NCBI RefSeq assembly: GCF_018417475.1
Contig: NZ_CP054856.1
Coordinates: forward strand, 4,247,001 to 4,311,000
Origin: Novosphingobium decolorationis
GTDB taxonomy: Bacteria; Pseudomonadota; Alphaproteobacteria; Sphingomonadales; Sphingomonadaceae
Length of the DNA stretch: 64,000 bases
Direction of reading: 5' to 3'
Positions 49,232 through 58,360 of the stretch are shown here, piece after piece. The position numbers were made by a program, and so were the translations under genes. The notes beneath the pieces are model-generated. The model was not told where the DNA came from, made no database searches, and saw only the letters and a list, made by a program, of their open reading frames with translations. Every line of letters starts with the position of its first letter. Position 1 is the first letter of the stretch.

Positions 49232-50200
49232 GTGACGCGGATCGTGTGCCTTGGTGAGGCCATGCTCGAACTCTCGCAAATGGGGGAGCCGGGCGGCGTA
49301 CCTGCGGATACGGCCTGGCGCATGGGCTATGGCGGGGACACGCTCAATACCGCCATCCACCTTGCGCGCTTCGGGCATGATGTCGCCTACATGACCGCGC
49401 TGGGCACAGATGGCCTGAGCGGCGATCTGGTGGAGAAGTGGCAGGCGCAGGGGCTCGATTGCAGCCTTGTGCTGCGCCATCCCACGCGCCAGCCCGGACT
49501 CTACGCGATCGCGACCGATGATGCGGGCGAGCGTACCTTTTCCTACTGGCGCGACACGAGCGCAGCCCGCGCCCTGTTCGAAGGTGGCCCGGTCATGGGC
49601 GAGGCTCTGGCCCGGGCCCGCGCCGAAGTGGGTGGGGCAGATCTCTTGTCCTTCTCGCTGATTTCCCTGGCGATCCTTCCCGATACGGGGCGCGAAGCCC
49701 TGCTGGACCTGGCCCGCGATGTGCGCGCCAAAGGCGGGAAGGTCGCGCTCGATGGCAATTACCGGGCGCGCCTCTGGGGCGATGTTGCAACGGCCCGGCA
49801 CTGGCGCGATGCGGCGATTGCGGTTGCCGATTTCGGCCTGCCCACGCTGGAAGACGAGACCCAGATTTCCGGTGAGGACACAGCCGAGGCCGTGGCCGCG
49901 CACTGGCAGGAATTGGGCTGTGGCGAGACGGTGGTGAAGCTGGGGGCGCAGGGCTGTCGCCTTCCTGATGGAACCCTCCTTGCGCCGCCACAGCGCCTCG
50001 ATCCCGTCGATACGAGCGGGGCCGGGGATGCCTTCAATGCGGGTTATCTGGCCGGGCGTCTGCGCGGGATTGGTCCGGCCAGTTCCGCGGCGGCCGGTCA
50101 TGCCATCGCGGGGTGGGTCATCATGCGTCGGGGGGCCATCCCCGACAGGGATCACGGGGCTCCCTATGGGGCTCCGGCAGCGGCGGCGCCCAGCGGATAG
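49232..50200 (+). CDS. kdgK: 2-keto-3-deoxygluconate kinase
   Basis: PfkB/ribokinase-fold sugar kinase of 322 residues. It phosphorylates KDG to KDPG, the entry to the lower Entner-Doudoroff route. It starts MTRIVCLGEAMLELSQMGEP and carries GYGGDTLNTAIHLARFG (substrate side) and the ATP/anion-hole motif DTSGAGDAFNAGYLAGR with the catalytic Asp. GTG 49232 has AGGAGG ten bases upstream and gives the family's usual N-terminus. An earlier GTG at 49205 would overlap manD. No KDPG aldolase gene is in the window. Confidence 0.94.
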   Translation: MTRIVCLGEAMLELSQMGEPGGVPADTAWRMGYGGDTLNTAIHLARFGHDVAYMTALGTDGLSGDLVEKWQAQGLDCSLVLRHPTRQPGLYAIATDDAGERTFSYWRDTSAARALFEGGPVMGEALARARAEVGGADLLSFSLISLAILPDTGREALLDLARDVRAKGGKVALDGNYRARLWGDVATARHWRDAAIAVADFGLPTLEDETQISGEDTAEAVAAHWQELGCGETVVKLGAQGCRLPDGTLLAPPQRLDPVDTSGAGDAFNAGYLAGRLRGIGPASSAAAGHAIAGWVIMRRGAIPDRDHGAPYGAPAAAAPSG

Positions 50201-50272
50201 CGCCAGCCGTGCCGCGCGCAACAACGCACCCGGAACAAGGGAGCGCGCGGCAGCACACGGGATACAAGGGAG

Positions 50273-53035
50273 ATGCTTGACGTGAAGACCAACACCCTGG
50301 CCGGCCTGGCGCCGATCGTCCTGGGAATGCCGCTCGTGCTGGGTGTGGGCCCCGTTCAGGCCCGTGCGCCGGGTCCGGGCACGCAGCTTGGTGCCGATGC
50401 CGGGCTTCACGCGAGCGGGCGCGCGGTGACGCAGCTCGCCACGGGCTGGCGCTTTCGCAAGGTCAGCGAACTGGACACCTCCGCCGATCCCTCCTCTCCC
50501 GATTTCGATGCATCGGGCTGGGCAGTCGTGGCGGTGCCACATACCTGGAACCGCATCGGCACTTACGAGGCTGCGGCGGGTGTACCCGGAGCCGTGAACC
50601 GGGAGCTTGACGACTACCGCGGCGTGGGCTGGTACCGGCTCGAACTGCCTGCGCGAGCATTGGCACCCGGGCGCAGAGCCTGGCTGGAATTCGATGCGGC
50701 AAGCCGGACCGCCGATGTCTGGCTCAACGGCGTCCATCTCGGGCGCCACGAGGGTGGTTTCAGCCGCTTCCGGCTCGAGGCCACGGCCGCACTGCAGGCC
50801 GAGGGGCCCAACGTGCTGACCGTCAAGGTCGACAACACCGATCCCGCGCCGGGCAACGCCACGGCCAACACCTTGCCGCTCGCGGGGGACTTCTTCGTGC
50901 AGGGCGGGCTCTATCGTCCCGTGCGCCTGATCGAGACCGCCAATGCGCACTTTGCGATGCGCGATTTTGGCGGGCCGGGCGTCTATGCGCAGACCACCGC
51001 GATCGCCGATGACCGGGCCCGGATCGAGGTGCTGGCCCGCCTTTCCAACGCACGCGCGGATCGCGCGAAGGCTGCTCTGGAGCTGGAACTGCGCGACCGT
51101 GCTGGCAAGCTCGTCGCCCGCGTGCGCCGTCCACTGGAACTGGCTGTGGGTGAAGGGCAGGAGGTGCGCGCGGCGCTGGATGTTGCGGATCCGCACCTGT
51201 GGCAGGGCGTCGAGGATCCCTATCTCTACACTCTCGTCGCGCGGTTGCGGGATGGCGCGGGTAATGTCCTCGATACCGTCGAACAGGACTTTGGCATCCG
51301 CCAGTTCGCTATCGATCCGGACAAGGGCTTCCTCATCAACGGCAGGCCGGTGCGCCTCCAGGGCGTGGGGCTGCATCAGGACACGATGGCGCACGGCTGG
51401 GCGCTCACGCGTGCGGACGTCGCGCGGCAGATCGACACGATCCGCGACATGGGCGCGAACACGGTGCGCCTCACACATTACCAGCACGGCCAGCCGGTCC
51501 ATGAACTGGCGGACAAGTATGGCCTTGTGGTCTGGGACGAGATCGCGCTGGTGACCGCCTGGAGCCTCGATCCGGAGGCTGGACCGGCTCCGGCCGGCAT
51601 CGTCGCCAACGCGCGCCAGCAGCTCACCGAGATGATCCGCCAGAACTACAACCATGCCTCGGTCGCGGTCTGGGGCGTGGCGAACGAGGTCGATTTCGGC
51701 CCCAACCGGCCCGAGTTCCTGGGCCGGGGGAACAGCGCTGACCCTGCCGATCCCACGCCGCTGGTGGAGGAACTTGTCAGCCTGGCGCAGGCGGAAGACC
51801 CCTTGCGCGCTCCGACGCTCGCGACCTGCTGCGAAGGGACGGGTATGCCCAAGGTGCCCGAGGTCGCGGACGCCGTGCCGGTATCGGCGGGCAATCGCTA
51901 CTTCGGGTGGTACTATGGCAAGCCCGCCTTCGTGGGGGGGCACTTCGATGCCTTGCACGCTGCGCGTCCCGACCAGCCCCAGGCCATTTCCGAGTACGGC
52001 GCAGGCGCGGCTTTCTCGATCCATACCGATGATCCGCAGGGCGGCCCCCACGACATGGGTGGGCGCGACCAGCCCGAGGAATACGCCAGCTGGGTGCATG
52101 AACAGACCTGGCCGGAGCTGGCCAAACGGCCCTATCTGTGGGGCCGCTGGCTCTGGAATTCGTTCGATTTTGCGACCGTGACGCGCAAGGAAGGCGATTC
52201 CACCGACATCAACACCAAGGGTCTGGTCAGCTACGACGGGGCGATCCGCAAGGACGCCTTCTACTACTACCGCGCGCAGTGGTCGGATGCGCCCACGGTC
52301 CATGTGACGGGTCGCCGCTATCGCCAGCTTGCCTATCCGGTGACCGACGTTCGGGTCTATTCCAATGCCCCGTCCGTCACGCTGCGCGTTAACGGAGAAG
52401 ACCTGGGAGCGAAGGGCGATTGTCCGAACCGCGTCTGTGTCTGGCCGGGCGTGCGCCTCGCCTCGGGCGCGAATCGGATCGAGGCCACGGGCCACTTCGC
52501 GGACGCCGCAGGCGGGACCCAGGACGTCACGGACGCGATCGACTGGCAGTTGGATGCCTCACGCGCGCACGCCTTCTTCATCGACGCTGGCGCGCTCGTA
52601 GCCTCCTCCGGGTATGGCTCGGATGCCTTCTTCAAAGGCGGCGAAGCGGGCACGGCCGATACGCCGCGACGCGGGCGCCCCCCGCTGCGCGCCGAGATCG
52701 CGCCTGCTGAGCAGCGCGACGCGCTGGCGCGCTTCCGCAAGGGTGATTTCACCTATCACCTGCCGCTCACACCGGGGCACTACCGCGTGACCTTGCGCTT
52801 CATCGAGCCTGAGGCCGCCCCGGGTGAGCGCCGGTTCGACGTGTCGGCCAATGCGGCCAGGGTCCTGAGTAGCCTTGATATTGCCGCTGAGGCGGGGGCC
52901 ACCAACCGGCTTCTGGCCCGCAGCTTCGAGGTCGATGTGGCGGGAGAAGGGCTCGACCTTGCCTTCACGCCCTCTGCGGGCGCCACGAAACCCGAGGCAC
53001 TGGTCTCCAACATCGAGGTCGAACGGGCGCGATAA
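50273..53035 (+). CDS. Exported GH2 glycoside hydrolase with C-terminal malectin-like domain
   Basis: Predicted beta-glucuronidase or beta-galactosidase of 920 residues. It has a signal peptide (TLAGLAPIVLGMPLVLGV), a sugar-binding jelly roll (TGWRFRKVSELDTS; GVGWYRLELPARA), an immunoglobulin-like domain and a TIM barrel. The acid/base is Glu472 in GVANEVD, and the likely nucleophile is Glu574 in ISEYGAG. A C-terminal region from about residue 735 resembles malectin. Sitting between kdgK and a hexuronate carrier argues that it frees glucuronate in the periplasm. The sequence alone does not fix substrate. A GTG at 50282, nine bases after AAGGGAG, is an equally good start. Confidence 0.88.
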   Translation: MLDVKTNTLAGLAPIVLGMPLVLGVGPVQARAPGPGTQLGADAGLHASGRAVTQLATGWRFRKVSELDTSADPSSPDFDASGWAVVAVPHTWNRIGTYEAAAGVPGAVNRELDDYRGVGWYRLELPARALAPGRRAWLEFDAASRTADVWLNGVHLGRHEGGFSRFRLEATAALQAEGPNVLTVKVDNTDPAPGNATANTLPLAGDFFVQGGLYRPVRLIETANAHFAMRDFGGPGVYAQTTAIADDRARIEVLARLSNARADRAKAALELELRDRAGKLVARVRRPLELAVGEGQEVRAALDVADPHLWQGVEDPYLYTLVARLRDGAGNVLDTVEQDFGIRQFAIDPDKGFLINGRPVRLQGVGLHQDTMAHGWALTRADVARQIDTIRDMGANTVRLTHYQHGQPVHELADKYGLVVWDEIALVTAWSLDPEAGPAPAGIVANARQQLTEMIRQNYNHASVAVWGVANEVDFGPNRPEFLGRGNSADPADPTPLVEELVSLAQAEDPLRAPTLATCCEGTGMPKVPEVADAVPVSAGNRYFGWYYGKPAFVGGHFDALHAARPDQPQAISEYGAGAAFSIHTDDPQGGPHDMGGRDQPEEYASWVHEQTWPELAKRPYLWGRWLWNSFDFATVTRKEGDSTDINTKGLVSYDGAIRKDAFYYYRAQWSDAPTVHVTGRRYRQLAYPVTDVRVYSNAPSVTLRVNGEDLGAKGDCPNRVCVWPGVRLASGANRIEATGHFADAAGGTQDVTDAIDWQLDASRAHAFFIDAGALVASSGYGSDAFFKGGEAGTADTPRRGRPPLRAEIAPAEQRDALARFRKGDFTYHLPLTPGHYRVTLRFIEPEAAPGERRFDVSANAARVLSSLDIAAEAGATNRLLARSFEVDVAGEGLDLAFTPSAGATKPEALVSNIEVERAR

Positions 53036-53059
53036 GCCCGCCACCGCACAGGGAAGAGG

Positions 53060-54349
53060 ATGAATACGCGAATGGGCCTTTCCAGGATCAAGCTGCGCTG
53101 GTGGATGATCAGCCTCGTGACGCTGGGCACGATCATGAATTACCTCGCGCGCTCAACGCTCTCGGTCGCCGCGCCCACGCTCAAGGCCGAGTTCGGGATG
53201 TCGACCGAGGATTACAGTTGGGTCATCCTGGCGTTCCAGGCCAGCTACACGGTGATGCAGACGGTTGCGGGAACGGTGCTCGATATCCTGGGTACGCGCC
53301 TTGGCTTCTTCATCTTCGCGATGGGCTGGGCGCTCTCCAACATGGGCCACGCCTTTGCCAGCGGCTGGCCGAGCCTCGCGGCCTTTCGCGCCGCGCTTGG
53401 TGCGACCGAGGCCGCGGCCATTCCCGCCGGGGCCAAGGTAACGTCCGAGTGGTTTCCGGCGCGCGAGCGCTCGCTGGCGACAAGCTGCTTCCAGATGGGC
53501 ACCAGTGTGGGCTCGATGCTGGCGCCGCCGCTGGTGGCCTTCTGCATCCTGTGGTGGGGCTGGCAGTCGGCCTTCCTGGTGACGGGCGGCATGAGCGTGC
53601 TGTGGGCCCTGATCTGGTGGTTCGGCTACCGCGCGCCCGAACAGCACCCCCGCCTGCCGGCCGAGGATCTTGCCGCGCTGGAGGAGGACCGCAGGGCCAA
53701 CGCCAGCGAAGTGCGCCCGGCCCGGCGTAGGGAAGTGCTGCGCAGCCGCGGATTCTGGGGCATTGCCATTCCCCGTTTCCTGGCTGAACCGGCCTGGCAG
53801 ACTTTCAGCTTCTTCATCCCGCTCTACCTCGTGACGGTGTGGAAGCTGGACCTGCGCGATGTTGCGCTGTGGGCCTGGATGCCGTTCCTGGCGGCCGATT
53901 TCGGCTCGCTTGCCGCTGGCATCCTGCCCAATGTCCTCATGCGCCGGGGCGCGGCCATGGTCACCTCGCGCAAGGTGACGATGACGGTGGGCGCGCTGTG
54001 CATGCTGGGCCCGGCGTGCATTGGTCTTGCGACCTCGCCGGGGCTTGCCATCGCGCTGTTCTGCGTGGGCGGCTTTGCTCACCAGATGCTGAACGGGGCG
54101 CTCATCACGCTGTGCGCCGATGTCTTCGACACCCGTGCGGTTGGCACTGCGAGCGGCATGGCGGGCTCGATCGCGTGGATCGGGGGCATGGCCTTCACCT
54201 TCATCATTGGCCAGAGCGCGGATGAATTCGGCTACAACCCGCTTTTCGTCATGCTCGGCGCGCTCGACGTGCTGGCCGCAATCGTCTTGTGGAGCCTCCT
54301 GCGTACGCCGAGAGGCAAGGCGCCCCGCGTCGCGGCGACCGGGGGCTGA
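53060..54349 (+). CDS. exuT: MFS hexuronate transporter (ExuT-like)
   Basis: Twelve-helix anion:cation symporter-family carrier of 429 residues that should import glucuronate or galacturonate. Motifs: TIMNYLARSTLSVAAPTLKA in TM1, VLDILGTRLGF after TM2 and SEWFPARERSLATSCFQMG in the TM4-5 loop, typical of ExuT/GudP carriers. The gene is the last of the manD operon. Alternative start ATG 53072. It fits the role of delivering the sugar acid released by the upstream GH2. Confidence 0.9.
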   Translation: MNTRMGLSRIKLRWWMISLVTLGTIMNYLARSTLSVAAPTLKAEFGMSTEDYSWVILAFQASYTVMQTVAGTVLDILGTRLGFFIFAMGWALSNMGHAFASGWPSLAAFRAALGATEAAAIPAGAKVTSEWFPARERSLATSCFQMGTSVGSMLAPPLVAFCILWWGWQSAFLVTGGMSVLWALIWWFGYRAPEQHPRLPAEDLAALEEDRRANASEVRPARRREVLRSRGFWGIAIPRFLAEPAWQTFSFFIPLYLVTVWKLDLRDVALWAWMPFLAADFGSLAAGILPNVLMRRGAAMVTSRKVTMTVGALCMLGPACIGLATSPGLAIALFCVGGFAHQMLNGALITLCADVFDTRAVGTASGMAGSIAWIGGMAFTFIIGQSADEFGYNPLFVMLGALDVLAAIVLWSLLRTPRGKAPRVAATGG

Positions 54350-54439
54350 GCCCAAGCCGAAGCAATCATTGCCGCTTGGCCTCTTCACCAGCCCTGGCTG
54401 AGCCGGCAGGCAAAAGGTGAGGGGGCCAGTTTTGGGAGC

Positions 54440-54459
54440 CCGAGGGCGATGGCCCTCGG
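54440..54459 (+). terminator. Hairpin/repeat after exuT
   Basis: CCGAGGGC-GATG-GCCCTCGG, followed about 6 bases later by CCTTTTC. It can terminate the exuT transcript. The core text GGCGATGGCCCTCGGA is shared with 44291-44307 at the other side of the uronate cluster. Confidence 0.7.
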
Positions 54460-54514
54460 ACCGTCCTTTTCTCCTCTTCCAGACCTTCAGGGCTCCGGGG
54501 CGTTCCGTCTCCTG

Positions 54515-54845
54515 CTAGCTCGCCGCATCGATGACGTTCGGGCCCGCCTGTTCCCGGATCCGCGCGATCAGCCAGGCGACGCCATCGTCGTGGGCGCGGG
54601 TCTCGTGGAAATGGACGATCTGGCGCAGCGGCGGCAGGTCGACGGGGAGAGGGGCGCAGGCAAGGCCGAACTGCGCGCGCACGATGCGCGCGAAGCGGCT
54701 GTGCATCAGGGTCAATCGGCGCGTGCCTGCAAGCAGCCAGGGAACGGCGGTGAAGGACGGCGCGGTGACTTCGATGCGGCGGGTATGTCCGATCGTGTCG
54801 AGCTGGTGGTCTCCGACGGTCGCGCTGCGCTCATTGCCGACCGAG
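54515..54845 (-). pseudogene. LysR-family regulator, C-terminal remnant
   Basis: About 109 codons are open up to the stop at 54515. They read ...RRIEVTAPSFTAVPWLLAG... then LTLMHSRFARIVRAQFGLAC and PPLRQIVHFHETRAHDDGVA, the typical end of the NodD-like LysR effector domain. The frame is cut at about 54846, where the IS21 element begins. No N-terminal half with a helix-turn-helix is found on the other side of the element, so the gene lost its 5' part and cannot make a DNA-binding protein. Before the loss it was probably a regulator of adjacent genes. Confidence 0.75.
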
Positions 54846-54968
54846 TGTCAACGGCGGAGCAAAAGTCGGCCATGGGGCGGCGTAAAACCAGGCCATCGTG
54901 TTACACGCCGGGGGGAGTGGCGTGAGGGCGTAGCCCGAGGGCCACTCCCCCCGGCATTGGCTTGCTTT

Positions 54969-55736
54969 TCAGGGTCTGATTTTGGCCTTGCGGGCCCGGC
55001 TGTGAGCGAGGCGATAGCTTTCGCCGTTCATCTCGAGGATGCTGACGTGATGGGTCAGGCGATCGAGGAGCGCGCCTGTGAGACGCTCGGATCCGAAGGT
55101 TTCGGTCCATTCGTCGAAGGGCAGGTTGCTGGTGATCAAGGTGGAGCCGCGTTCGTAACGCTGGGAGATCAGCTCGAACAGCAGTTCGGCGCCGGTCTTG
55201 GAGAGCGGTACGAAGCCCAGTTCGTCGATGATGAGCAGTTTGTATCCGACCATCTGCTTCTGGAAGCGCAGGAGACGCCGCTCGTCGCGCGCCTCCATCA
55301 TTTCGCTGACCAGCGCCGCCGCAGTGGTGAAGCCCACCGACAGCCCTTTCTGGCATGCTGCCAGTCCGAGCCCCAACGCTACGTGCGTCTTTCCGGTGCC
55401 CGATGGCCCCAGAGCGATGGCGTTCTCACGCCGCTCGATCCACTCGCAGCGCGCCATCTCGAGCACCTGCATCTTGTTGAGCCTCGGGATGACGGTGAAG
55501 TCGAAGCTGTCGAGGCTTTTGACGGCGGGGAAGCGCGCGGCCTTGATGCGCCGCTCGACCATACGACGCTCCCTGTCGATCATCTCCATCTCGACAAGGC
55601 GGGCGAGGAAGCGGATATGATCGACGCCTTCAGCGGCACATTGCCGGGCGAGCTTGTGGTGCTCTCGCAGGCACGTAGGCAGCTTGAGTGCCTTGAGATT
55701 GTGAGCGAGAAGAAGCTCCGGGGTCTGATCGCTCAT
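54969..55736 (-). CDS. istB: IS21 transposition helper ATPase IstB
   Basis: AAA+ ATPase of 255 residues that assists the IstA transposase in target capture. It starts MSDQTPELLLAHNLKALKLP and has Walker A GPSGTGKTH, Walker B KLLIIDELGF and the sensor region TLITSNLPFDEW. ATG 55736 overlaps the istA end (ATGA). It is full length, and no frameshift is seen. Confidence 0.95.
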   Translation of the reverse strand: MSDQTPELLLAHNLKALKLPTCLREHHKLARQCAAEGVDHIRFLARLVEMEMIDRERRMVERRIKAARFPAVKSLDSFDFTVIPRLNKMQVLEMARCEWIERRENAIALGPSGTGKTHVALGLGLAACQKGLSVGFTTAAALVSEMMEARDERRLLRFQKQMVGYKLLIIDELGFVPLSKTGAELLFELISQRYERGSTLITSNLPFDEWTETFGSERLTGALLDRLTHHVSILEMNGESYRLAHSRARKAKIRP

Positions 55737-57238
55737 GCGGCCTCCTGCTGGTCGGAGAGCAGGCTCAGATAGGCTCTGGCAAAGGTCTTCTCGACCGTTG
55801 TGCGTGGCAGGAAGGGATAGACGTCCAGGTCCAGCCTGGGCGGTACGCGTTCGACCCGGCACAGGGCGAGGTGCTTGACGGCATCGAAGCCGATGGCGCC
55901 AAGATCAATGGCCTGTTCCACCGCCGCCTGGAGATCGGCGAGGGTGAACGTTTCCAACAGGCGCAGCACCTGTACATATTCACGCCTGCCATGCTTGTGC
56001 ATGCGGCCTTCCATCAACCGCTGCAGTGTCGTGAACGCTTGGCAAATCCCAGCCCTGCAAAGGCGCGGCCTGGTCGAATGCGTTGATCTTCTGCTCGATC
56101 AGCGGGAGATAGTGGAGCGGGTCGAAGATAACCTCCTCGCGGGCATAACAACGAGGATGACGGGCGATGACTTCGCTGCGGCAGCCGACCACCACCTCAT
56201 CGACATAGGCCCTGATCCAGACCTCCTGATGGCCCCAGGCCACCGGAACCGAATAATCGTTGGTCCTGTAGCGCACCGTGATTGCGAGGAGACCCGCCCG
56301 CTCGTCTGATCGCAGGCCTCGAAGGGTGTAGCGGGCAGAGGCTGCATGGCTGCCAGATCGCGTTGCAAGCGCTCACCGATCGTCTCGCTCTGTCCGCGCA
56401 CCTTGTCCTGCTGGCGCTTGCGGCATTGCTCCTCCAGCCATAGGTTGAAGGCCTCCCAGGTCGGGAACTTCGGGATCGGCACCATGAAATTGCGGCGGCA
56501 GTAACCAACCAGCCCTTCCACATTGCCTTTCTCGTTCCCCTTGCCCGGGCGGGCATAGCGGTCGCGGATCACGTAATGCGACAGGAAAGCGCTGAACAGC
56601 GTGGCACGCTTACGCGTGCCGTCTGGCAGGATCTTCGCCACAAGGCAGCGATCGTTGTCATAGACGATCGAGCGCGGCACCGCGCCGAAGAACGCGAAGG
56701 CATGAACGTGTCCGTCCACCCGTGCCTCCGCCACCGCCGCCGGATAGGCCCGCACATAGCAGGCATCACTGTGCGGCAGATCGAGTGCGAAGAAGTAGGC
56801 CTTCTGCTGCACCCCGCCGATCTCCACCAGCGCTTCCCCGAAATCGGCCTGCGCATCCCCCGCCGGGTGGGCCAGCGGCACGAACATCTCCCGGCTGCGT
56901 TGCTCACGCTCGCGGATGTAATCCTTGATGATCGTATAGCCGCCGGTGAAACCATGCTCGGCGCGCAAGCGGTCGAATACCCGCTTCGCCGTATGGCGCT
57001 GTTTGCGCGGGACGCAGCGGTCCCCTTCAAGCCATCCATCAATGATCGCCACAAACCCGTCCAGCTTCGGACGCTGCGGGACAGATTGACGCCGGTAACC
57101 CGGTGGCGATGAAAACGACAGCATCTTGCGCACCGTGTCGCGCGACACATTGAAACGCTTCGCCGCCGCCCGCTGGCTCATGCCATCCGCGCAAGCCAAA
57201 CGGACCTGAAGATAAAGTTCCACGCTGTAGATCCCCAC
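55733..57238 (-). pseudogene. istA: IS21 transposase IstA, frameshifted twice
   Basis: DDE transposase of about 500 residues when intact. The N-terminal part (GTG 57238) has the helix-turn-helix MSQRAAAKRFNVSRDTVRKM and catalytic-core text QADFGEALVEIGG and GKGNEKGNVEGLVGYCRRNF. The frame breaks near 56280, where SSQS is followed in the next frame by VRYRTNDYSVPVAWGHQEVW. It breaks again near 56030-56045, where GWDLP continues in another frame as LQRLMEGRMHKHGRREYVQV. Each is consistent with a one-base loss or gain. The element is therefore probably immobile unless supplied in trans. Confidence 0.88.
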
Positions 57239-57415
57239 ACCTCCCTGACTTGGCAGAAAGGCTTCAAGGTGGACGACTTTTACGCCGCCCGCAGCAGGAC
57301 TATCCCGCCGCTAGCGTGGTCGAATATTGCTCCGCCGTTCTCAACCCTGAACCACAGACTGAAATTGCGGCTTGAGCTCCTCCTGCCGAAATCCGTTTCG
57401 GGCGTGCAAGACGAC

Positions 57416-57452
57416 AAACGGGCGGTCCCGTCCGCCGGAACCGCCCGTTTGC
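57416..57452 (-). terminator. Terminator hairpin after the bicupin gene
   Basis: 12-bp perfect stem CAAACGGGCGGT / ACCGCCCGTTTG around a 13-base loop, starting 31 bases past the bicupin stop. Only a short T-rich tail follows on the minus strand. It also separates the gene from the IS element. Confidence 0.75.
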
Positions 57453-57482
57453 ACTTGTCGCCAGACCGCGAGACGCGGTGGC

Positions 57483-58226
57483 TCAAAGGTTGAGTGGCCC
57501 TCCGAAATTGACGTAGACCAGCGCGTCGGTGTGGCAGGAAAGAGCGTTGATCGGGGTTTCTGGAGGGTAGAAGAAGTACGCTCGGCGGGGCTCGATACGC
57601 GCCCCATCAACGCCCACGCTCCCCTCCATGACAAACATTTCGAGGTAATGCGGGAGACGTCTGATCTGCGAGCTCCAGCCCGCCGAAAGCCGGACTATGG
57701 CCGAGCCCTCGCCATGCTCGGGATGACGGCTCAACAGGCGCACTTTCGCCTCGCTCTCCAGGAAAGAGCCTACCGCAAGGTTGGTCAGCACGTCCTCATG
57801 ATCGAGTGCAACGGCCGCGCGCGCCGGGTTCGCCCCTTCGACAGGGTAGAGGTCGTCGTGCTCGGGTTCTTCCACGAAGTTGAAATCCAGATCGCGCCCC
57901 ACGCGGGAGAGGAAGGTCGACTCGCTCCGGATGGCGCTGGCAAAGCCATGGACCGTCTGGGGCGGGTGGAAGACATACGTGCCCTTTTCCACCCAGCGGC
58001 GCGAATCAAAGCTGAAGCAGCCCGAGATCCCGATGATCTCTTCGTACGTGTGGTGGTAGTGCGCGGTCTGCGGCGGCGTGTAGCCATCCTCGGGGACGAG
58101 CTTCTGGAGCGCGGTGCGTGCGCCGGTCTCGGCGTCGCGGCTCAGCAGTCGGGAATAGAGACCCGCCGGGCCAAGCGGCTCCCAGGCCAGTTCATCCACG
58201 GCAAGATCGACAATGTGCGGCCTCAT
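57483..58226 (-). CDS. Bicupin-fold protein
   Basis: 247 residues with two cupin halves. The first has a good metal site, HYHHTYEE with a later His in PPQTVHGF, in a block of about residues 50-95. The second half, around residues 180-235 (RRLPHYLEMFVMEGSVGVDG), keeps fewer ligands. Many bicupins are dioxygenases, isomerases or sugar-acid binding enzymes; I cannot fix the reaction. It is co-directional with the IclR regulator, 134 bases away, and near an FAD monooxygenase, so an aromatic- or sugar-acid-degrading role is plausible. It is not KdgF (much shorter), and I did not recognise KduI motifs. Confidence 0.75.
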   Translation of the reverse strand: MRPHIVDLAVDELAWEPLGPAGLYSRLLSRDAETGARTALQKLVPEDGYTPPQTAHYHHTYEEIIGISGCFSFDSRRWVEKGTYVFHPPQTVHGFASAIRSESTFLSRVGRDLDFNFVEEPEHDDLYPVEGANPARAAVALDHEDVLTNLAVGSFLESEAKVRLLSRHPEHGEGSAIVRLSAGWSSQIRRLPHYLEMFVMEGSVGVDGARIEPRRAYFFYPPETPINALSCHTDALVYVNFGGPLNL

Positions 58227-58360
58227 GGTGTTTGCCTCCCTGGCACCGAATAGGGCCTGCAGATGGAAGCTCCGGCCGCCTCAAGGCAACGCGACGCGTC
58301 CTCCCCTTTCGCATGGCGGATGCTCAGGCCCGCTCTCCCCGCAAAGCCTCGCACTGGGGC

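Larger units (their letters stand above)
54846..57343 (-). mobile_element. IS21-family insertion sequence
   Basis: About 2.5 kb bounded by TG...CA ends. The outer terminal repeat AACGGCGGAGCAA (54850-54862) matches TTGCTCCGCCGTT (57327-57339) exactly as an inverted 13-mer. A second inner pair, GGGCGGCGTAAAA (54875-54887) and TTTTACGCCGCCC (57278-57290), is also exact. Multiple terminal repeats are typical of IS21. It contains istB and a frameshifted istA. Flanking bases show no clear target duplication, which, together with the truncated LysR, suggests a deletion next to the insertion. Confidence 0.92.

Noticed and set aside
49169..52495. 1108-codon open frame antisense to kdgK and the second GH2
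   Set aside because: Shadow frame; it crosses two real genes and the spacer between them.
54449..54925. Forward 158-codon frame after exuT
   Set aside because: The minus strand shows a clear LysR C-terminus; the forward frame runs into the IS end and has no features.
54840..57350. Target-site duplication around the IS21 element
   Set aside because: The bases before 54846 and after 57343 do not match over 4-8 positions.
57483..58226. KdgF or KduI (uronate isomerase) assignment
   Set aside because: Too long for KdgF, and I do not recognise KduI/IolB signatures; kept as bicupin of unknown role.
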